From the NCBI RefSeq assembly GCF_007896435.1, contig NZ_VCBL01000001.1, positions 1,145,345 through 1,209,344 of the forward strand: 64,000 nucleotides of DNA. The letters are read 5' to 3'. The notes beneath the pieces were generated by a model. That model did not search any database. It was given only the letters and a program-made list of their open reading frames with translations, and had not been told where the DNA came from. Positions 19,396 to 28,431 of this stretch are shown here, piece after piece. A program made the translations under genes and the position numbers. Within the stretch, counting starts at the first letter, position 1. Every line of letters starts with the position of its first letter. Source of the stretch: Rummeliibacillus suwonensis. GTDB lineage: Bacteria > Bacillota > Bacilli > Bacillales_A > Planococcaceae.

Positions 19396-20856
19396 ATGTT
19401 AAAAAAGTTCACTTCACTGCTCGCTACTTGTATGATTATTTTCAGCTTGTCAGGCGTACAAATGCCTGTTGAAGCAACGGCTTCACCACAAATTGAAAAA
19501 TTAGATCAATCCATTCAGAGAATTGTCAAAGATGAGATCGAAAATGCTGATGTGAGTATTGCGATCCGCGATGAAGAAGGTCGAATCATTTATGATTTAA
19601 ATGGAAATAGAAAGCAAAAGCCAGCTTCTAATATGAAATTATTAACCAGTGCCGCAGCTTTAGAGGAACTAGGAGAGGATTATCGCTTTCAAACGAATAT
19701 CTATACGACGGGAAACGTGAAAAAAGGCATTTTATACGGGGATCTTTATCTACAAGGCACAGGTGATCCTACGTTAACCATAAAAGATTTTGATCAGTTT
19801 GCTCATTTTTTGGCACAGTCAGGATTGAAAAAAATAAAGGGTCGCATTGTGGCAGATGATTATTGGTTTGATCAAGATTTGTTGACGCCTGATATTCAAA
19901 AAGATGATGAATCCTATTATTATGCCGCACCTGTTACTGCCTTAACTATGTCTCCGGACAATGATTATGATGCGGGTTCAATTATTGTAGAGGCAATAGG
20001 CAAAAAAGTGGGGGAAAAACCATATATGAAAATAACGCCTGAATTGGGCGAATTGATTATTGAAAATAAGGCAAAAACAGTTGGCTCAGATGAATATCGT
20101 ACGATAAAAATCGAAAGAGAATATCGTACAAATAAAATAGTGGTTAGTGGAAATTTGCCGCTTGGGCAAAATTGGAGAGAATGGATTACGGTTCAAAATC
20201 CAACTAAACATACGATGGCTTTATGGAAGTATTCACTAAAGAAAAACAATATTCAATATGTGAAAGATCAATTTTATCGTGAAAAAACACCAAAAGATGC
20301 GAGGCTAATGATACAGAAACAATCGATCCCACTTGCTGAACTAATGATTCCATATATGAAATTAAGTAATAATAGTATTGCAAATATTTTGGTCAAAACA
20401 ATGGGCAAATTAAGAATGGGACAGGGGAGTACAAAGGCAGGATTGAGTGTGTTAAAGCAATATGCTTTTTCTAGGCAGTTGGATATAGATCATTGGTTGT
20501 TTGAAGATGGTTCAGGTATGTCTCATCATAATCGTGTTTCTAGTGTTCTTTTGACACAACTTTTATATAGCATTCAGGCTGAAGAGCAATGGTATGGTAC
20601 CTTTTTTAATAGTTTGCCAGTTGCTGGATATTCAGATCGAATGATTGGCGGTTCACTTAAAAACCGTTTAAAAACATCTATTACAAAGGGAAAAGTTTTC
20701 GCCAAAACAGGGGCGATAGACGGTGTCAATACATTAAGCGGCTATCTAATAGGGAATAGTGGAAAAATGTATATCTTCAGCGTTCTAGTTCAAAATCAAA
20801 AAAATACCATTCCAACTATTGATGAAATAGTAGAAGTGATGGTAGAAAAATTATAA
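19396..20856 (+). CDS. dacC: D-alanyl-D-alanine carboxypeptidase/endopeptidase (PBP4 type, S13)
   Basis: A 486-residue low-molecular-mass class C penicillin-binding protein that trims or cleaves peptidoglycan cross-links outside the membrane. It has a signal peptide ending near VEATA, the SxxK nucleophile motif SNMK with Ser78 and Lys81, the SxN motif Ser324-Asn-Asn326 and KTG at 437-439. The large insert between the first two motifs is typical of S13 enzymes. Length matches B. subtilis DacC (about 490). AAGGAGCCG precedes the ATG. It is monocistronic. Confidence 0.93.
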   Translation: MLKKFTSLLATCMIIFSLSGVQMPVEATASPQIEKLDQSIQRIVKDEIENADVSIAIRDEEGRIIYDLNGNRKQKPASNMKLLTSAAALEELGEDYRFQTNIYTTGNVKKGILYGDLYLQGTGDPTLTIKDFDQFAHFLAQSGLKKIKGRIVADDYWFDQDLLTPDIQKDDESYYYAAPVTALTMSPDNDYDAGSIIVEAIGKKVGEKPYMKITPELGELIIENKAKTVGSDEYRTIKIEREYRTNKIVVSGNLPLGQNWREWITVQNPTKHTMALWKYSLKKNNIQYVKDQFYREKTPKDARLMIQKQSIPLAELMIPYMKLSNNSIANILVKTMGKLRMGQGSTKAGLSVLKQYAFSRQLDIDHWLFEDGSGMSHHNRVSSVLLTQLLYSIQAEEQWYGTFFNSLPVAGYSDRMIGGSLKNRLKTSITKGKVFAKTGAIDGVNTLSGYLIGNSGKMYIFSVLVQNQKNTIPTIDEIVEVMVEKL

Positions 20857-20960
20857 TATTTGATCGTGGAAGAAATTATTAGACTGTCCAATAAGTAACT
20901 TTCATAAGCGATTGCCTACAAACTATTCATGAAAAAGTTTTTGACACAGAAAAAAACAAT

Positions 20961-21022
20961 CCGTTCAACTCATACACAGTGAGGATGAAAAATCTCCACT
21001 GTGTAAAGTTTCACTTGAACGG
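20961..21022. repeat. Strong hairpin, module 2 of the dispersed repeat family
   Basis: Outer arms CCGTTCAA and TTGAACGG and inner arms ACACAGTGAGGA and TCTCCACTGTGT form a long stem. The inner CAGTG...ACTG-GTTTCACTT pattern recurs in the repeats at about 26.7, 33.9 and 59.7 kb. It may also end the dacC transcript. Confidence 0.6.
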
Positions 21023-21138
21023 ATGGTTTCTTCATCAATAAGCTTTCTTGGTAGTGAAAATTCGTGAATAAGAATCAATAATTGCTATGCGAGTAGGCTT
21101 ATAATCCGATTAAGTAGATGTGTTTTTAAACAGCAACT

Positions 21139-21167
21139 TTGAAAACATTCGTTACACCTGTTATAGT
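21139..21167 (+). promoter_or_regulatory. Sigma-A promoter of brxB
   Basis: TTGAAA at 21139-21144 and TATAGT at 21162-21167 are exactly 17 bases apart, 30 bp before the brxB start. Confidence 0.75.
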
Positions 21168-21197
21168 AATAATTGAAATTGAAAGGAGCGATTTACT

Positions 21198-21638
21198 ATG
21201 AATATGGATTATGATTTATTTATGCAAGATATGCTGCGTCAAGCACGAAGCGAAATGACTGAAAATGGTTATGAAGAACTTAAGACAGCAGAAGAAGTAG
21301 AGGAAGCGTTCAAACGTGAAGGAACTACTTTCGTAATGGTTAACTCTGTATGTGGGTGTGCAGGTGGCATTGCTCGTCCAGCCGCCGTTCATGCGTTAAG
21401 TTATGATAAGCGTCCAGATCATTTAGTAACTGTATTTGCAGGTCAAGATAAAGAGGCTACTGCTCAAGCACGTATGCACTTTGGTGAAGATCATATTCCT
21501 TCATCTCCATCATTTGTATTATTAAAAGATGGTCAACCTATTGCAGAAATCGGTCGTCATGAAATCGAAGGACATGATCCAATGTCTGTTATTACGAATA
21601 TTCAAGGTTACTTTGAAGAATTTTGTGAAGAAGTATAA
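21198..21638 (+). CDS. brxB: Bacilliredoxin BrxB (YphP/YqiW family)
   Basis: A 146-residue thioredoxin-fold protein that removes bacillithiol from S-bacillithiolated proteins. The characteristic CGC motif is at Cys52-Gly-Cys54 in [14 protein letters not shown], a sequence specific to this family. The length and YqiW-type N-terminus ([10 protein letters not shown]) match. AAAGGAGCG is correctly spaced. It acts with bacillithiol in cytoplasmic redox repair. Its place after the bkd region and before yqjA matches B. subtilis. Confidence 0.95.
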   Translation: MNMDYDLFMQDMLRQARSEMTENGYEELKTAEEVEEAFKREGTTFVMVNSVCGCAGGIARPAAVHALSYDKRPDHLVTVFAGQDKEATAQARMHFGEDHIPSSPSFVLLKDGQPIAEIGRHEIEGHDPMSVITNIQGYFEEFCEEV

Positions 21639-21650
21639 TTGGTGAATTAG

Positions 21651-21684
21651 AAGAGTACTATATAAAATTATAGTGCTCTTTTTT
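21651..21684 (+). terminator. Terminator after brxB, abutting the yqjA ribosome-binding site
   Basis: AAGAGTACTATA and TATAGTGCTCTT form a 12-bp stem with one G-U pair, followed by T6. The T run touches the AGGAGG of the next gene, so read-through would control yqjA. Confidence 0.8.
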
Positions 21685-21696
21685 AGGAGGATATAT

Positions 21697-22725
21697 TTGA
21701 AAAAGTTTCACATTGGCTATCGAATTTTAAAGACAGCTCTTGGTGCTGGTTTATCAATCGGTATTGCACAATATTTTCATTTAGATTTTTTCTCATCGGC
21801 AGGTATTCTAACCATACTTTGTATCCAGCCTACAAAGCGAAAATCTATTCATGCAGTATATACAAGGGTAATGGCAACATTAATAGGTATTGTCATGTCC
21901 GTGACTTTTTTTGAATTACTGGGCTATCATCCATGGATTTTAGGAATAATGGTTTTATTCTTTTTACCAATACTTGTAATGATTAAAGTGACACCTGGTT
22001 TTGTATCTTCTGTCGTTATCATTTTACATATTTTTTCTACGGCTCATTTTACTTGGGGTTTATTGATCAATGAATTATTGCTGATGCTTATTGGTTTTGG
22101 TACAGCTTTAGTAGTAAATATCTATATGCCGGATATTCAAAAAAAATTAGATGAGTATCGCTCGAAAATTGAAGCACTTTACAGTTCCATTTTTAAGGAA
22201 ATTACAAAATATCTGCGTAATGGGGATACAAGTTGGGATGGTAAAGAACTGGTTGAGGCAAACATAGTGATCAACAAAGCAAAGGCTCTTGCCTATCAAG
22301 ATGTAGAAAACCATCTTACTCGTCATGAAAATTTGTACTATCAATATTTTGATATTCGAGAACGACAATTAGAAATCATTGAAAGAGTATTACCTAAAAT
22401 CACAAATCTGCCTGTAATTGTTGAACAAGCTGAACTTATAGCGGATTTTATGGAAGAACTTTCCGAAAACGTGCATTCTGGAAATACAACCCATAAATAT
22501 CGTAGCAAATTAGAAGATGTAAAAGTAGAATTTGCAAAATTGCCTTTGCCAACAACACATGAAAAATTTTTAGCGATGGCTTCGTTATATTTGTTCATCG
22601 AAGAAATGGACAGATACCTTGTGATTAAACAGGATTTTAAGGGAATAGGCCCGTCAAATAGGCGTTTGGTAAAAAAATCTAAACAAGAAAAACAGGCTAG
22701 TCCCCCAGAAAGTCCCCCAAATTAA
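21697..22725 (+). CDS. yqjA: Aromatic acid exporter family membrane protein (YqjA)
   Basis: A 342-residue protein with five to six hydrophobic segments in the first 145 residues and a soluble, charged C-terminal half, the layout of the ArAE/DUF939 family. TTG at 21697 is chosen because AGGAGG at 21685-21690 is six bases away; a frame opening 24 bases earlier lies inside the terminator. The tail is lysine- and proline-rich. It is probably a plasma-membrane exporter, substrate unknown. Position matches B. subtilis yqjA. Confidence 0.8.
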   Translation: MKKFHIGYRILKTALGAGLSIGIAQYFHLDFFSSAGILTILCIQPTKRKSIHAVYTRVMATLIGIVMSVTFFELLGYHPWILGIMVLFFLPILVMIKVTPGFVSSVVIILHIFSTAHFTWGLLINELLLMLIGFGTALVVNIYMPDIQKKLDEYRSKIEALYSSIFKEITKYLRNGDTSWDGKELVEANIVINKAKALAYQDVENHLTRHENLYYQYFDIRERQLEIIERVLPKITNLPVIVEQAELIADFMEELSENVHSGNTTHKYRSKLEDVKVEFAKLPLPTTHEKFLAMASLYLFIEEMDRYLVIKQDFKGIGPSNRRLVKKSKQEKQASPPESPPN

Positions 22726-22777
22726 ATCCAAAATCGAACTTAAAAATAAAGGGATTTATAATAGAAAAACAAAAAGA

Positions 22778-22820
22778 GACAAAACTAGGATAAGTCACTA
22801 GTTTTGTCCAAGCTTTTTTC
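22778..22820. terminator. Terminator between convergent yqjA and ku
   Basis: A perfect 11-bp stem, GACAAAACTAG (22778-22788) with CTAGTTTTGTC (22798-22808), is followed nine bases later by a T run. A-rich sequence on the other side suits the opposite direction. Confidence 0.8.
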
Positions 22821-22829
22821 TATTCATGC

Positions 22830-23654
22830 CTAAGAAGTTTTCTCTTTTAAAGGTTTTGTTCGTTTTCTTGTTGTTTTTTTCTTTGTCTTATTTAAGGATG
22901 CTTGGAGTGCGCTCATTAGATCTGTCACATTATCTGGAAGCTCTTTTTCCACATTATTGGCGGTAACCGTATTCTCGGCTTTTTTCTCTTCAATCAAATC
23001 CAAAAGCGCTGTTCTGTAATCATCTGTATATTTATCTGGATCAAATGTTGTTGTTAATTGATCTACTAACATTAATGCAGTTTCAAGCTCTTTTTCGATA
23101 ACTGTTTGTTCGGAAGGAATATTGGGGACATCGCTAATACTTCGCACTTCATCTGGATAATGGATCGTTTCCATCACCAATGTGTCTTTATAAACACGTA
23201 CGACGGCTAATTGTTCTTTAGATCGAATAATGATCTTGGCTACTCCGATTTTTCCTGAATCTTCTAGTGTCTTACGAAGAAGTATATAGGCTTTCGAACC
23301 TGTCGTATCTGGAGAGATATAGTAGCTTTTTTCAAAATAGATGGGGTCGATTTCATCTAGTTTTACAAAATCGATAATTTCGACAGCTTTATCTTCATTT
23401 TCTTTCTTTAAATTTTCTAGATCCTCTGCATCCAATACAACGAATTTGTTTTTTGTATATTCATATGCTTTTACAATATCCGTATCTTCTACTTCTTTGT
23501 TGCAATTTTCACAGAACTTTTTATAACTAATGGGTGTATTGCATTCTTTATGCAGTTGACGTAGCTTTACATCTTTGTTCTCAGTAGCAGCATGTAATTT
23601 GATCGGAATGTTGACTAAACCAAAGCTGATACTTCCTTTCCAAACAGTGTGCAT
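22830..23654 (-). CDS. ku: Ku, non-homologous end-joining DNA-end protein
   Basis: A 274-residue bacterial Ku. The N-terminus HTVWKGSISFGLVNIPIKL and the CxxC pair CENCNKE near residue 50 are family hallmarks, followed by the ring-forming beta-barrel core and a short lysine/arginine-rich C-terminal tail (KKTTRKRTKPLKEK) that binds DNA and LigD. Ku homodimers thread onto DNA ends and recruit the ligase encoded divergently 110 bp away. ATG 23654 gives the usual start; a GTG three codons upstream is possible. In spore formers this pathway repairs breaks after germination. The sporulation promoter is inferred, not seen. Confidence 0.94.
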   Translation of the reverse strand: MHTVWKGSISFGLVNIPIKLHAATENKDVKLRQLHKECNTPISYKKFCENCNKEVEDTDIVKAYEYTKNKFVVLDAEDLENLKKENEDKAVEIIDFVKLDEIDPIYFEKSYYISPDTTGSKAYILLRKTLEDSGKIGVAKIIIRSKEQLAVVRVYKDTLVMETIHYPDEVRSISDVPNIPSEQTVIEKELETALMLVDQLTTTFDPDKYTDDYRTALLDLIEEKKAENTVTANNVEKELPDNVTDLMSALQASLNKTKKKTTRKRTKPLKEKTS

Positions 23655-23766
23655 ATTTTCCACTCACTTTCTTTTTTCCTTATTATCGAAGACATTGATC
23701 GTTTTTATGTATGAGATATTTGAATTGATCAAAAACTATTGAAAAAGCACAAGGGTTGGATAAATA

Positions 23767-25599
23767 TTGAAACCAATGTTACTAACACAAGCAGAAGAAA
23801 TACCAAAAGGAAATGACTGGATATACGAAACAAAATATGATGGATTTCGTTGCCTATTAGAATGGGTGGATGAACCCGCATTGATCAGTCGAGATGGAAA
23901 AAATCTCAATCAACAATTTCCGGAAATTATAGACTTTTTGCAAGGAATAAAAGATAAAATAAGGGCTTATTTGCCATTGCAATTAGATGGCGAATTAGTT
24001 TTTTTGACTAATAATTTCAAAAGTGAATTTTCAGTCATTCAACTTCGTGGAAGGATGCGCAGTCAAAGCTCCATAAAAAAACATGCGGTTGAATTTCCAT
24101 GTCATTTTGTCGCTTTTGATGTTTTACAACTAAAAGGGGAGAATTTGGCGAATTTAGAACTAATCAAAAGAAAGGAGTTATTACAGAAATTTGGTAAAAA
24201 AGCTGAACTTCCAACTTCTATCCATTATGAAAATCAAGTTCGATTACAAATCATTGATGTGTTTCTGAACGCCGGTGAACTGTGGGAAAAAATAAAGATT
24301 CACAATGGAGAGGGGCTTATATCCAAAAAGAAGAAAAGTAATTGGGTGAGCGGCATTCGAACTACCAATTGGTTAAAAATAAAAAATTGGCTCTATGTGA
24401 CAGTTATTTTAACCAAATTTGATAAGAAGAATAGTTATTTTAATGGGGCAGTGTATCGAGATGATACATTAGTTGATGTTGTTGTATTTCATCATGGTTT
24501 AAAAGAAGCAGAGTTCAAAACGTTGATGAAATTATTTGAAGAAAATGGAGCAAAATTAAAAAATGATGTCTGGGAGCTGCAGCCATCTATTTGTGTGGAA
24601 ATCGCTTGCATTGGTTTGTTTGGCGGTATGCTGAGGGAACCTAGATTCCATTCATTTAAGTTTAGCGTGGAACCGGAAGAGTGCGATTGGGAAGAAATGC
24701 TTCACCAACTTATACCGATACCAGAGTCCGTTCAAATTACTCATCCTAATAAACCCGTATTCCACTCAATTGGCATAAGCAAACAAGATTATATCTATTA
24801 TTTGCAAAATGTAGCTCCATTCATATTACCTTTTCTTCGCAGCAGACCATTAACGCTTATTCGTTATCCACATGGTGTACCAGGTGAGAGCTTTTACCAA
24901 AAGAGTAGCCCAGAAATAGTACCAGATTTTGTTTCAACCACATGGGTTGATGATATACATTTTATACTTTGCAATAACGTTGAAACACTTTTATGGTTAG
25001 GAAATCAATTAGCGATCGAGTTTCATATCCCGTTTCAACCGATTCAGACAGTCCATCCTACTGAAATTGTGTTTGATCTAGATCCGCCTTCAGTCAACGA
25101 ATTTCCTTTAGCGATTGAAGCCGCTCTTCAAATGAAGGCTATCTTTGATCAGTTTGAGTTGACTGCATTCATCAAAACATCAGGTGGAAAGGGCATGCAA
25201 ATATATATTCCATTACCGATAGATGCATTTTCATATAAACAAACAGGATTATTTACCAAATTTATATGTAACTTTTTAGTCGAACAAAATCCAAAATGGT
25301 TTACAATGGAGCGTTTAAAGAAGAATCGTCATAACAAACTCTATTTAGATTATGTTCAACACCATGAAGGGAAAACAATTGTAGCTCCCTATTCACCGAG
25401 GGCAAATGATGAAGGATTGATCGCAACACCTTTACATTGGGATGAGGTTCATCATTCGCTAAAACCTCAATTGTTTACGATCCGAAATGTTGAAGCACGC
25501 ATTAAAGAGCAAGGGAATCCATTTCTTACATTTCGAGATGTAGCAATCGATAATGAACAGCCATTGAGTAAAGTCCTCCATCAATTAAAACATAGTTGA
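23767..25599 (+). CDS. ligD: LigD: ATP-dependent DNA ligase with polymerase domain
   Basis: A 610-residue bifunctional end-joining enzyme. Domain order is ligase then polymerase, as in Bacillus: the adenylation motif YETKYDGFR with the nucleophile Lys23, the oligonucleotide-binding fold to about residue 310, then an archaeo-eukaryotic primase-type polymerase domain with the metal-binding DLD at Asp437/Asp439, TSGGKGMQIYIPL and the later APYSPR motif. There is no phosphoesterase domain, again typical of Bacillales. The start is TTG 23767 (MKPMLLTQ); ATG three codons later is possible and the ribosome-binding site is weak. Confidence 0.93.
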   Translation: MKPMLLTQAEEIPKGNDWIYETKYDGFRCLLEWVDEPALISRDGKNLNQQFPEIIDFLQGIKDKIRAYLPLQLDGELVFLTNNFKSEFSVIQLRGRMRSQSSIKKHAVEFPCHFVAFDVLQLKGENLANLELIKRKELLQKFGKKAELPTSIHYENQVRLQIIDVFLNAGELWEKIKIHNGEGLISKKKKSNWVSGIRTTNWLKIKNWLYVTVILTKFDKKNSYFNGAVYRDDTLVDVVVFHHGLKEAEFKTLMKLFEENGAKLKNDVWELQPSICVEIACIGLFGGMLREPRFHSFKFSVEPEECDWEEMLHQLIPIPESVQITHPNKPVFHSIGISKQDYIYYLQNVAPFILPFLRSRPLTLIRYPHGVPGESFYQKSSPEIVPDFVSTTWVDDIHFILCNNVETLLWLGNQLAIEFHIPFQPIQTVHPTEIVFDLDPPSVNEFPLAIEAALQMKAIFDQFELTAFIKTSGGKGMQIYIPLPIDAFSYKQTGLFTKFICNFLVEQNPKWFTMERLKKNRHNKLYLDYVQHHEGKTIVAPYSPRANDEGLIATPLHWDEVHHSLKPQLFTIRNVEARIKEQGNPFLTFRDVAIDNEQPLSKVLHQLKHS

Positions 25600-25609
25600 A
25601 ACAAAAAGA

Positions 25610-25643
25610 AAGGAGCAATCCATTGCATGGAAGGCTCCTTCTT
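25610..25643. terminator. Terminator between convergent ligD and nitroreductase genes
   Basis: AAGGAGC and GCTCCTT enclose a second stem, CCAT-TGC-ATGG, followed by TCTTT. A-rich on the other side. Confidence 0.75.
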
Positions 25644-25671
25644 TATAATTTATAAGTGAATCAACAAGAAA

Positions 25672-26298
25672 TTAGATGAACTTAGCGATTTTATCTAATG
25701 ATAAACGGGATGAACCATAGGCAGGAACTGCTGCTTTCCCAATCGCAATAAGTAAGATCGGTGTTAAATGAGCAGGCAATTCGAATCGTTGAGCAAATGC
25801 TTTTTTATCAAATCCACCCATTGGTACTGTATCGTAACCCATTTCTTTTGCTAGAAGCATAATTTGCATAGAGATTAAACCTGCATCAAATGTCGCAATA
25901 TTTGTCAACACTTCTTTTGGAAGGTTTCCGTATAGTTTTAATGAGTTTTCAATCATCATATTTTTAGTTGCTTCATTCATATAACCTAATTCAAAATTCT
26001 TATTATAAATTTCATCTACATTTTTGTACATTTCGATATCGCCTAATACAGCAATAATGGCTGAAGAAGTTTCTACTTGTTCTTGGTTATTGGAGATTTT
26101 GCGTAATTCTTTTTTTATTTGATCGTCTTGAATGACTAGAAAGCGCCAAGGTTGCAGATTACTAGATGATGGTGCTGAAGTAGCCTCTGCTATCAATTCT
26201 TCTAATTGCGATTGAGGGATTTTATATTGAGGATCATATTTTCGAACAGATTTTCGTTCATGCATAATTTTACTTAAAGAACTTTGTGCTAATGTCAT
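25672..26298 (-). CDS. NAD(P)H-dependent nitroreductase family protein
   Basis: A 208-residue FMN enzyme of the nitroreductase fold, close to B. subtilis YdgI in length and N-terminus. Visible features are the FMN phosphate-binding HERKSVRKY at about 13-21, APSSSNLQPWRF at about 41-52, and GYDTVPMGGFD near residue 155. Such enzymes reduce nitro-compounds, quinones or flavins as dimers in the cytoplasm. The physiological substrate is unknown. AGGAGAG precedes the ATG. It is monocistronic. Confidence 0.88.
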   Translation of the reverse strand: MTLAQSSLSKIMHERKSVRKYDPQYKIPQSQLEELIAEATSAPSSSNLQPWRFLVIQDDQIKKELRKISNNQEQVETSSAIIAVLGDIEMYKNVDEIYNKNFELGYMNEATKNMMIENSLKLYGNLPKEVLTNIATFDAGLISMQIMLLAKEMGYDTVPMGGFDKKAFAQRFELPAHLTPILLIAIGKAAVPAYGSSRLSLDKIAKFI

Positions 26299-26547
26299 AG
26301 TGAACTCTCCTTATTTATAGTACTGAGATTCTACTATACGATAAAATATTTTTAATTCCAAGTAAATTGCTCATTCTAATATATTTATAGAGTTGAATCG
26401 ATTTTATCAATTTTTTTAATTAAAATCCACATTATGGGACTTATTAGGGTAGAAAAAATAATAGTAGCTGTGCAATATTTTCATAAGTTTAGCGCATAAA
26501 TTGTCTAGTCATTAAATAATCTAGTAGTAGATATAAATTTATCCCAT

Positions 26548-26775
26548 ATAAGCAGTAAGGTCCTACTTTAAAACACAAGGAATGGGCAAAGGATAAAGAT
26601 AAAGTGTGGGACCAAACTTGCTCGCAAAAAAACGGTTGATTCAGCTAACACACAATGATGGTAGAACCCCCCTATGTGCATCGCCCATAATAACAAGTAA
26701 TCAGACACGACTTTAACACAATGAGTAACAAGCAGTGGAAAATCAAGAAAACCCATTGTGTGAAATTTCACTTTA
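26548..26775. repeat. Dispersed structured repeat, copy at 26.6 kb
   Basis: It carries the family marks: CAGTAAGGTCC, an A-rich loop, GTGGGACC with CTTGCTCG, then CGGTTGATTCAGCTAAC, and a second module with CAGTGGAAAAT...CCCATTGTGTGAAATTTCACTTTATA. It fills most of the 494-bp gap and ends 18 bases before a small gene. The remaining 250 bp of the gap are AT-rich and featureless. Confidence 0.7.
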
Positions 26776-26792
26776 TAGTAGGAGGCGAGTAA

Positions 26793-27122
26793 ATGGTAGA
26801 TGTAAACAAGGTAACAAAGGACTCAGCAAATTTGTTAGTCGAAGAGATTGAAACAACCATTCAGAACTATACTGAGGAATCTATTCGATCACTAGATAAA
26901 CAAAGATATTTAGCACAAAAAAAGCAATTATTAGTTAGTGCTTTTGGAAAAACTAGTGGCGGCATGACTCAACTGATTATAAAAGATTTGATTACAGATA
27001 TCGATCAGGAACTTGCTCACTTTGATGAACTTGCACGTTATTGTAATCAATACAGGGAGTACTATACAGGGATTTTAAAGGTAGTGAAAGAAGCGATAGA
27101 AGAATTAAAAATACTCCAATAA
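26793..27122 (+). CDS. Small hypothetical protein, helical
   Basis: A 109-residue protein predicted to be almost entirely alpha-helical, with no cysteine-based motif, signal peptide or membrane segment. The charged, heptad-like sequence (VEEIETTIQNY, IDQELAHFDELARY) suggests a coiled coil or a four-helix bundle. AGGAGG is correctly placed, so it looks like a real gene, but I do not recognise a family. It is enclosed on both sides by copies of the dispersed structured repeat, with no obvious operon partner. Confidence 0.6.
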   Translation: MVDVNKVTKDSANLLVEEIETTIQNYTEESIRSLDKQRYLAQKKQLLVSAFGKTSGGMTQLIIKDLITDIDQELAHFDELARYCNQYREYYTGILKVVKEAIEELKILQ

Positions 27123-27127
27123 GCATG

Positions 27128-27262
27128 AAACGGGCGGTAACTCTACAGCAAGGGACAGGTAAACTTCGGGAGGATAAATAGGGGAAAACTAATGGCTCAG
27201 CGAATACAGAGTAGGAGATAAAGAGCTCCTTACTGTGAGACAAGGTTCAAAACACGTCTATG
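27128..27262. repeat. Dispersed structured repeat, divergent copy
   Basis: It starts with ACGGGCGGTAACTC and has AAGGGACAGG, a GCTCAGCGAAT spacer, then ACAGAGTAGGAG pairing with CTCCTTACTGTG and GTTC. Same two-module plan as the copies at 33.9 and 59.6 kb, but eroded. Confidence 0.5.
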
Positions 27263-27474
27263 AAAAGTGTGCTTAAAACGGAATCAACCATTAAAAAGTC
27301 CAATGATGATTTTGTCATTGGACGTTTACTTTTGAAGCAACCTATTTTTGAAAAGGATCATTATAACTATAATTGCAAAATTTGAATGGATCATATTTTC
27401 AAAATTCGTAACTATTATGATATGACATAAATTTTAGTAGTCGAGAAAAACTCAGATTCATCTCTATCACTTAC

Positions 27475-27665
27475 TTGGGGGGACTTAAACTCTGTCAGTG
27501 TGCGTCCGATGAGCCGATTCTGGGAAACAGGATGTTGGTTATGTAGTCGATGCCACAGGACGTGGTCTAAACCCTCCGTTCCTTAAACTTCTCCCTCTAG
27601 GGTCTCATCTGGACGTTATTTCCTAGGAGTCACACTGGCTTCGCTCCAGCCCATTTACACTACAT
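27475..27665 (-). repeat. Inverted, decayed copy of the GC-rich composite repeat
   Basis: Read on the minus strand it matches the interior of the element at 38432-38798. Shared blocks are AACAGGATGTTGGT (27525), GCCACAGGACGTGG (27553), CTCCGTTCCTTAA (27573) and GGGTCTCATCTGGA (27600). The terminal repeats of that element are absent here. Confidence 0.7.
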
Positions 27666-27791
27666 GATCAAATATCACCACGGTTTTTGGTGAAGAACCA
27701 ATCATCAAAGCGATCTTCTGTATTATAAAAGAAAAATAGCAAAATAGTCGATATGACGATCCGGTAGCATAGTAGGGTTATACTGCTATTA

Positions 27792-27887
27792 TTAATTAAT
27801 CATTGCTAGACCAAAAGTGAGTATTGATAGAACCATAATGACGGCCATTAATATAACAACAAATTTCTGTATTTTTTTATTGCTCAT
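27792..27887 (-). CDS. prli42: Prli42-type stressosome-associated miniprotein
   Basis: A 31-residue open frame with a strong AAAGGAGAG ribosome-binding site. It has the Prli42 layout: a short basic N-terminus (MSNKKIQK) followed by one hydrophobic helix to the end (FVVILMAVIMVLSILTFGLA). In Listeria this membrane miniprotein tethers the stressosome for oxidative-stress signalling through sigma-B. The match rests on length, basic NKK start and the single helix, not on a search. It is divergent from the methylmalonyl-CoA epimerase gene. Confidence 0.8.
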   Translation of the reverse strand: MSNKKIQKFVVILMAVIMVLSILTFGLAMIN

Positions 27888-28011
27888 CTCGTTCTCTCCT
27901 TTTTTTCATTAAAATAATTTTATCAAATATAATTTATTTAACAAGTACTAGAGTTTTCTGAAAAATTTATGTACAATTGTGTTATACAACATAGAAGGAG
28001 TTGGGGGACTA

Positions 28012-28422
28012 ATGGAGAATATCGATCATATTGGTATAGCAGTCAAAGATTTAGATGAACGCGTTATCTATTATTCAAATGTGTTGGGTATGAAAGTGAT
28101 CAATGTAGAAGAAGTAGCATCTGAAGAGGTAAAAGTGGCATTTATCGATGCAGGAAACACACATATTGAATTGTTAGAACCGCTTACAAAAGAAAGCGCT
28201 ATCTATAAATTCTTGGAAAAACGTGGTGAAGGCATTCATCACATCGCGCTAGCTGTTACTGATATAGAACAAGAAATGGAGAGAATGCGTGCAGAAGGTG
28301 CTCGCCTTTTATCTGACAAACCCAAAATTGGCGCAGGTGGAGCAAAAGTAGTTTTCATACATCCGAAGTCATCATACGGTGTACTTTACGAATTAGTAGA
28401 CAGAAGTCAAACAAAGGAGTAA
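28012..28422 (+). CDS. mce: Methylmalonyl-CoA epimerase (YqjC)
   Basis: A 136-residue VOC-fold enzyme that converts (S)- to (R)-methylmalonyl-CoA, the form used by MutAB. Two beta-alpha-beta-beta-beta repeats are visible with metal ligands His6 (IDHIGIAV), Glu53 (HIELLEP), His76/77 (IHHIALAV) and Glu127 (LYELVD). ATG 28012 follows AAGGAG and GGGGGA; an earlier in-frame start would run through these. It is nine bases from the carboxyltransferase gene, so the two form one unit, about 12 kb from mutAB-meaB. Confidence 0.94.
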   Translation: MENIDHIGIAVKDLDERVIYYSNVLGMKVINVEEVASEEVKVAFIDAGNTHIELLEPLTKESAIYKFLEKRGEGIHHIALAVTDIEQEMERMRAEGARLLSDKPKIGAGGAKVVFIHPKSSYGVLYELVDRSQTKE

Positions 28423-28431
28423 TTAGGGAAT

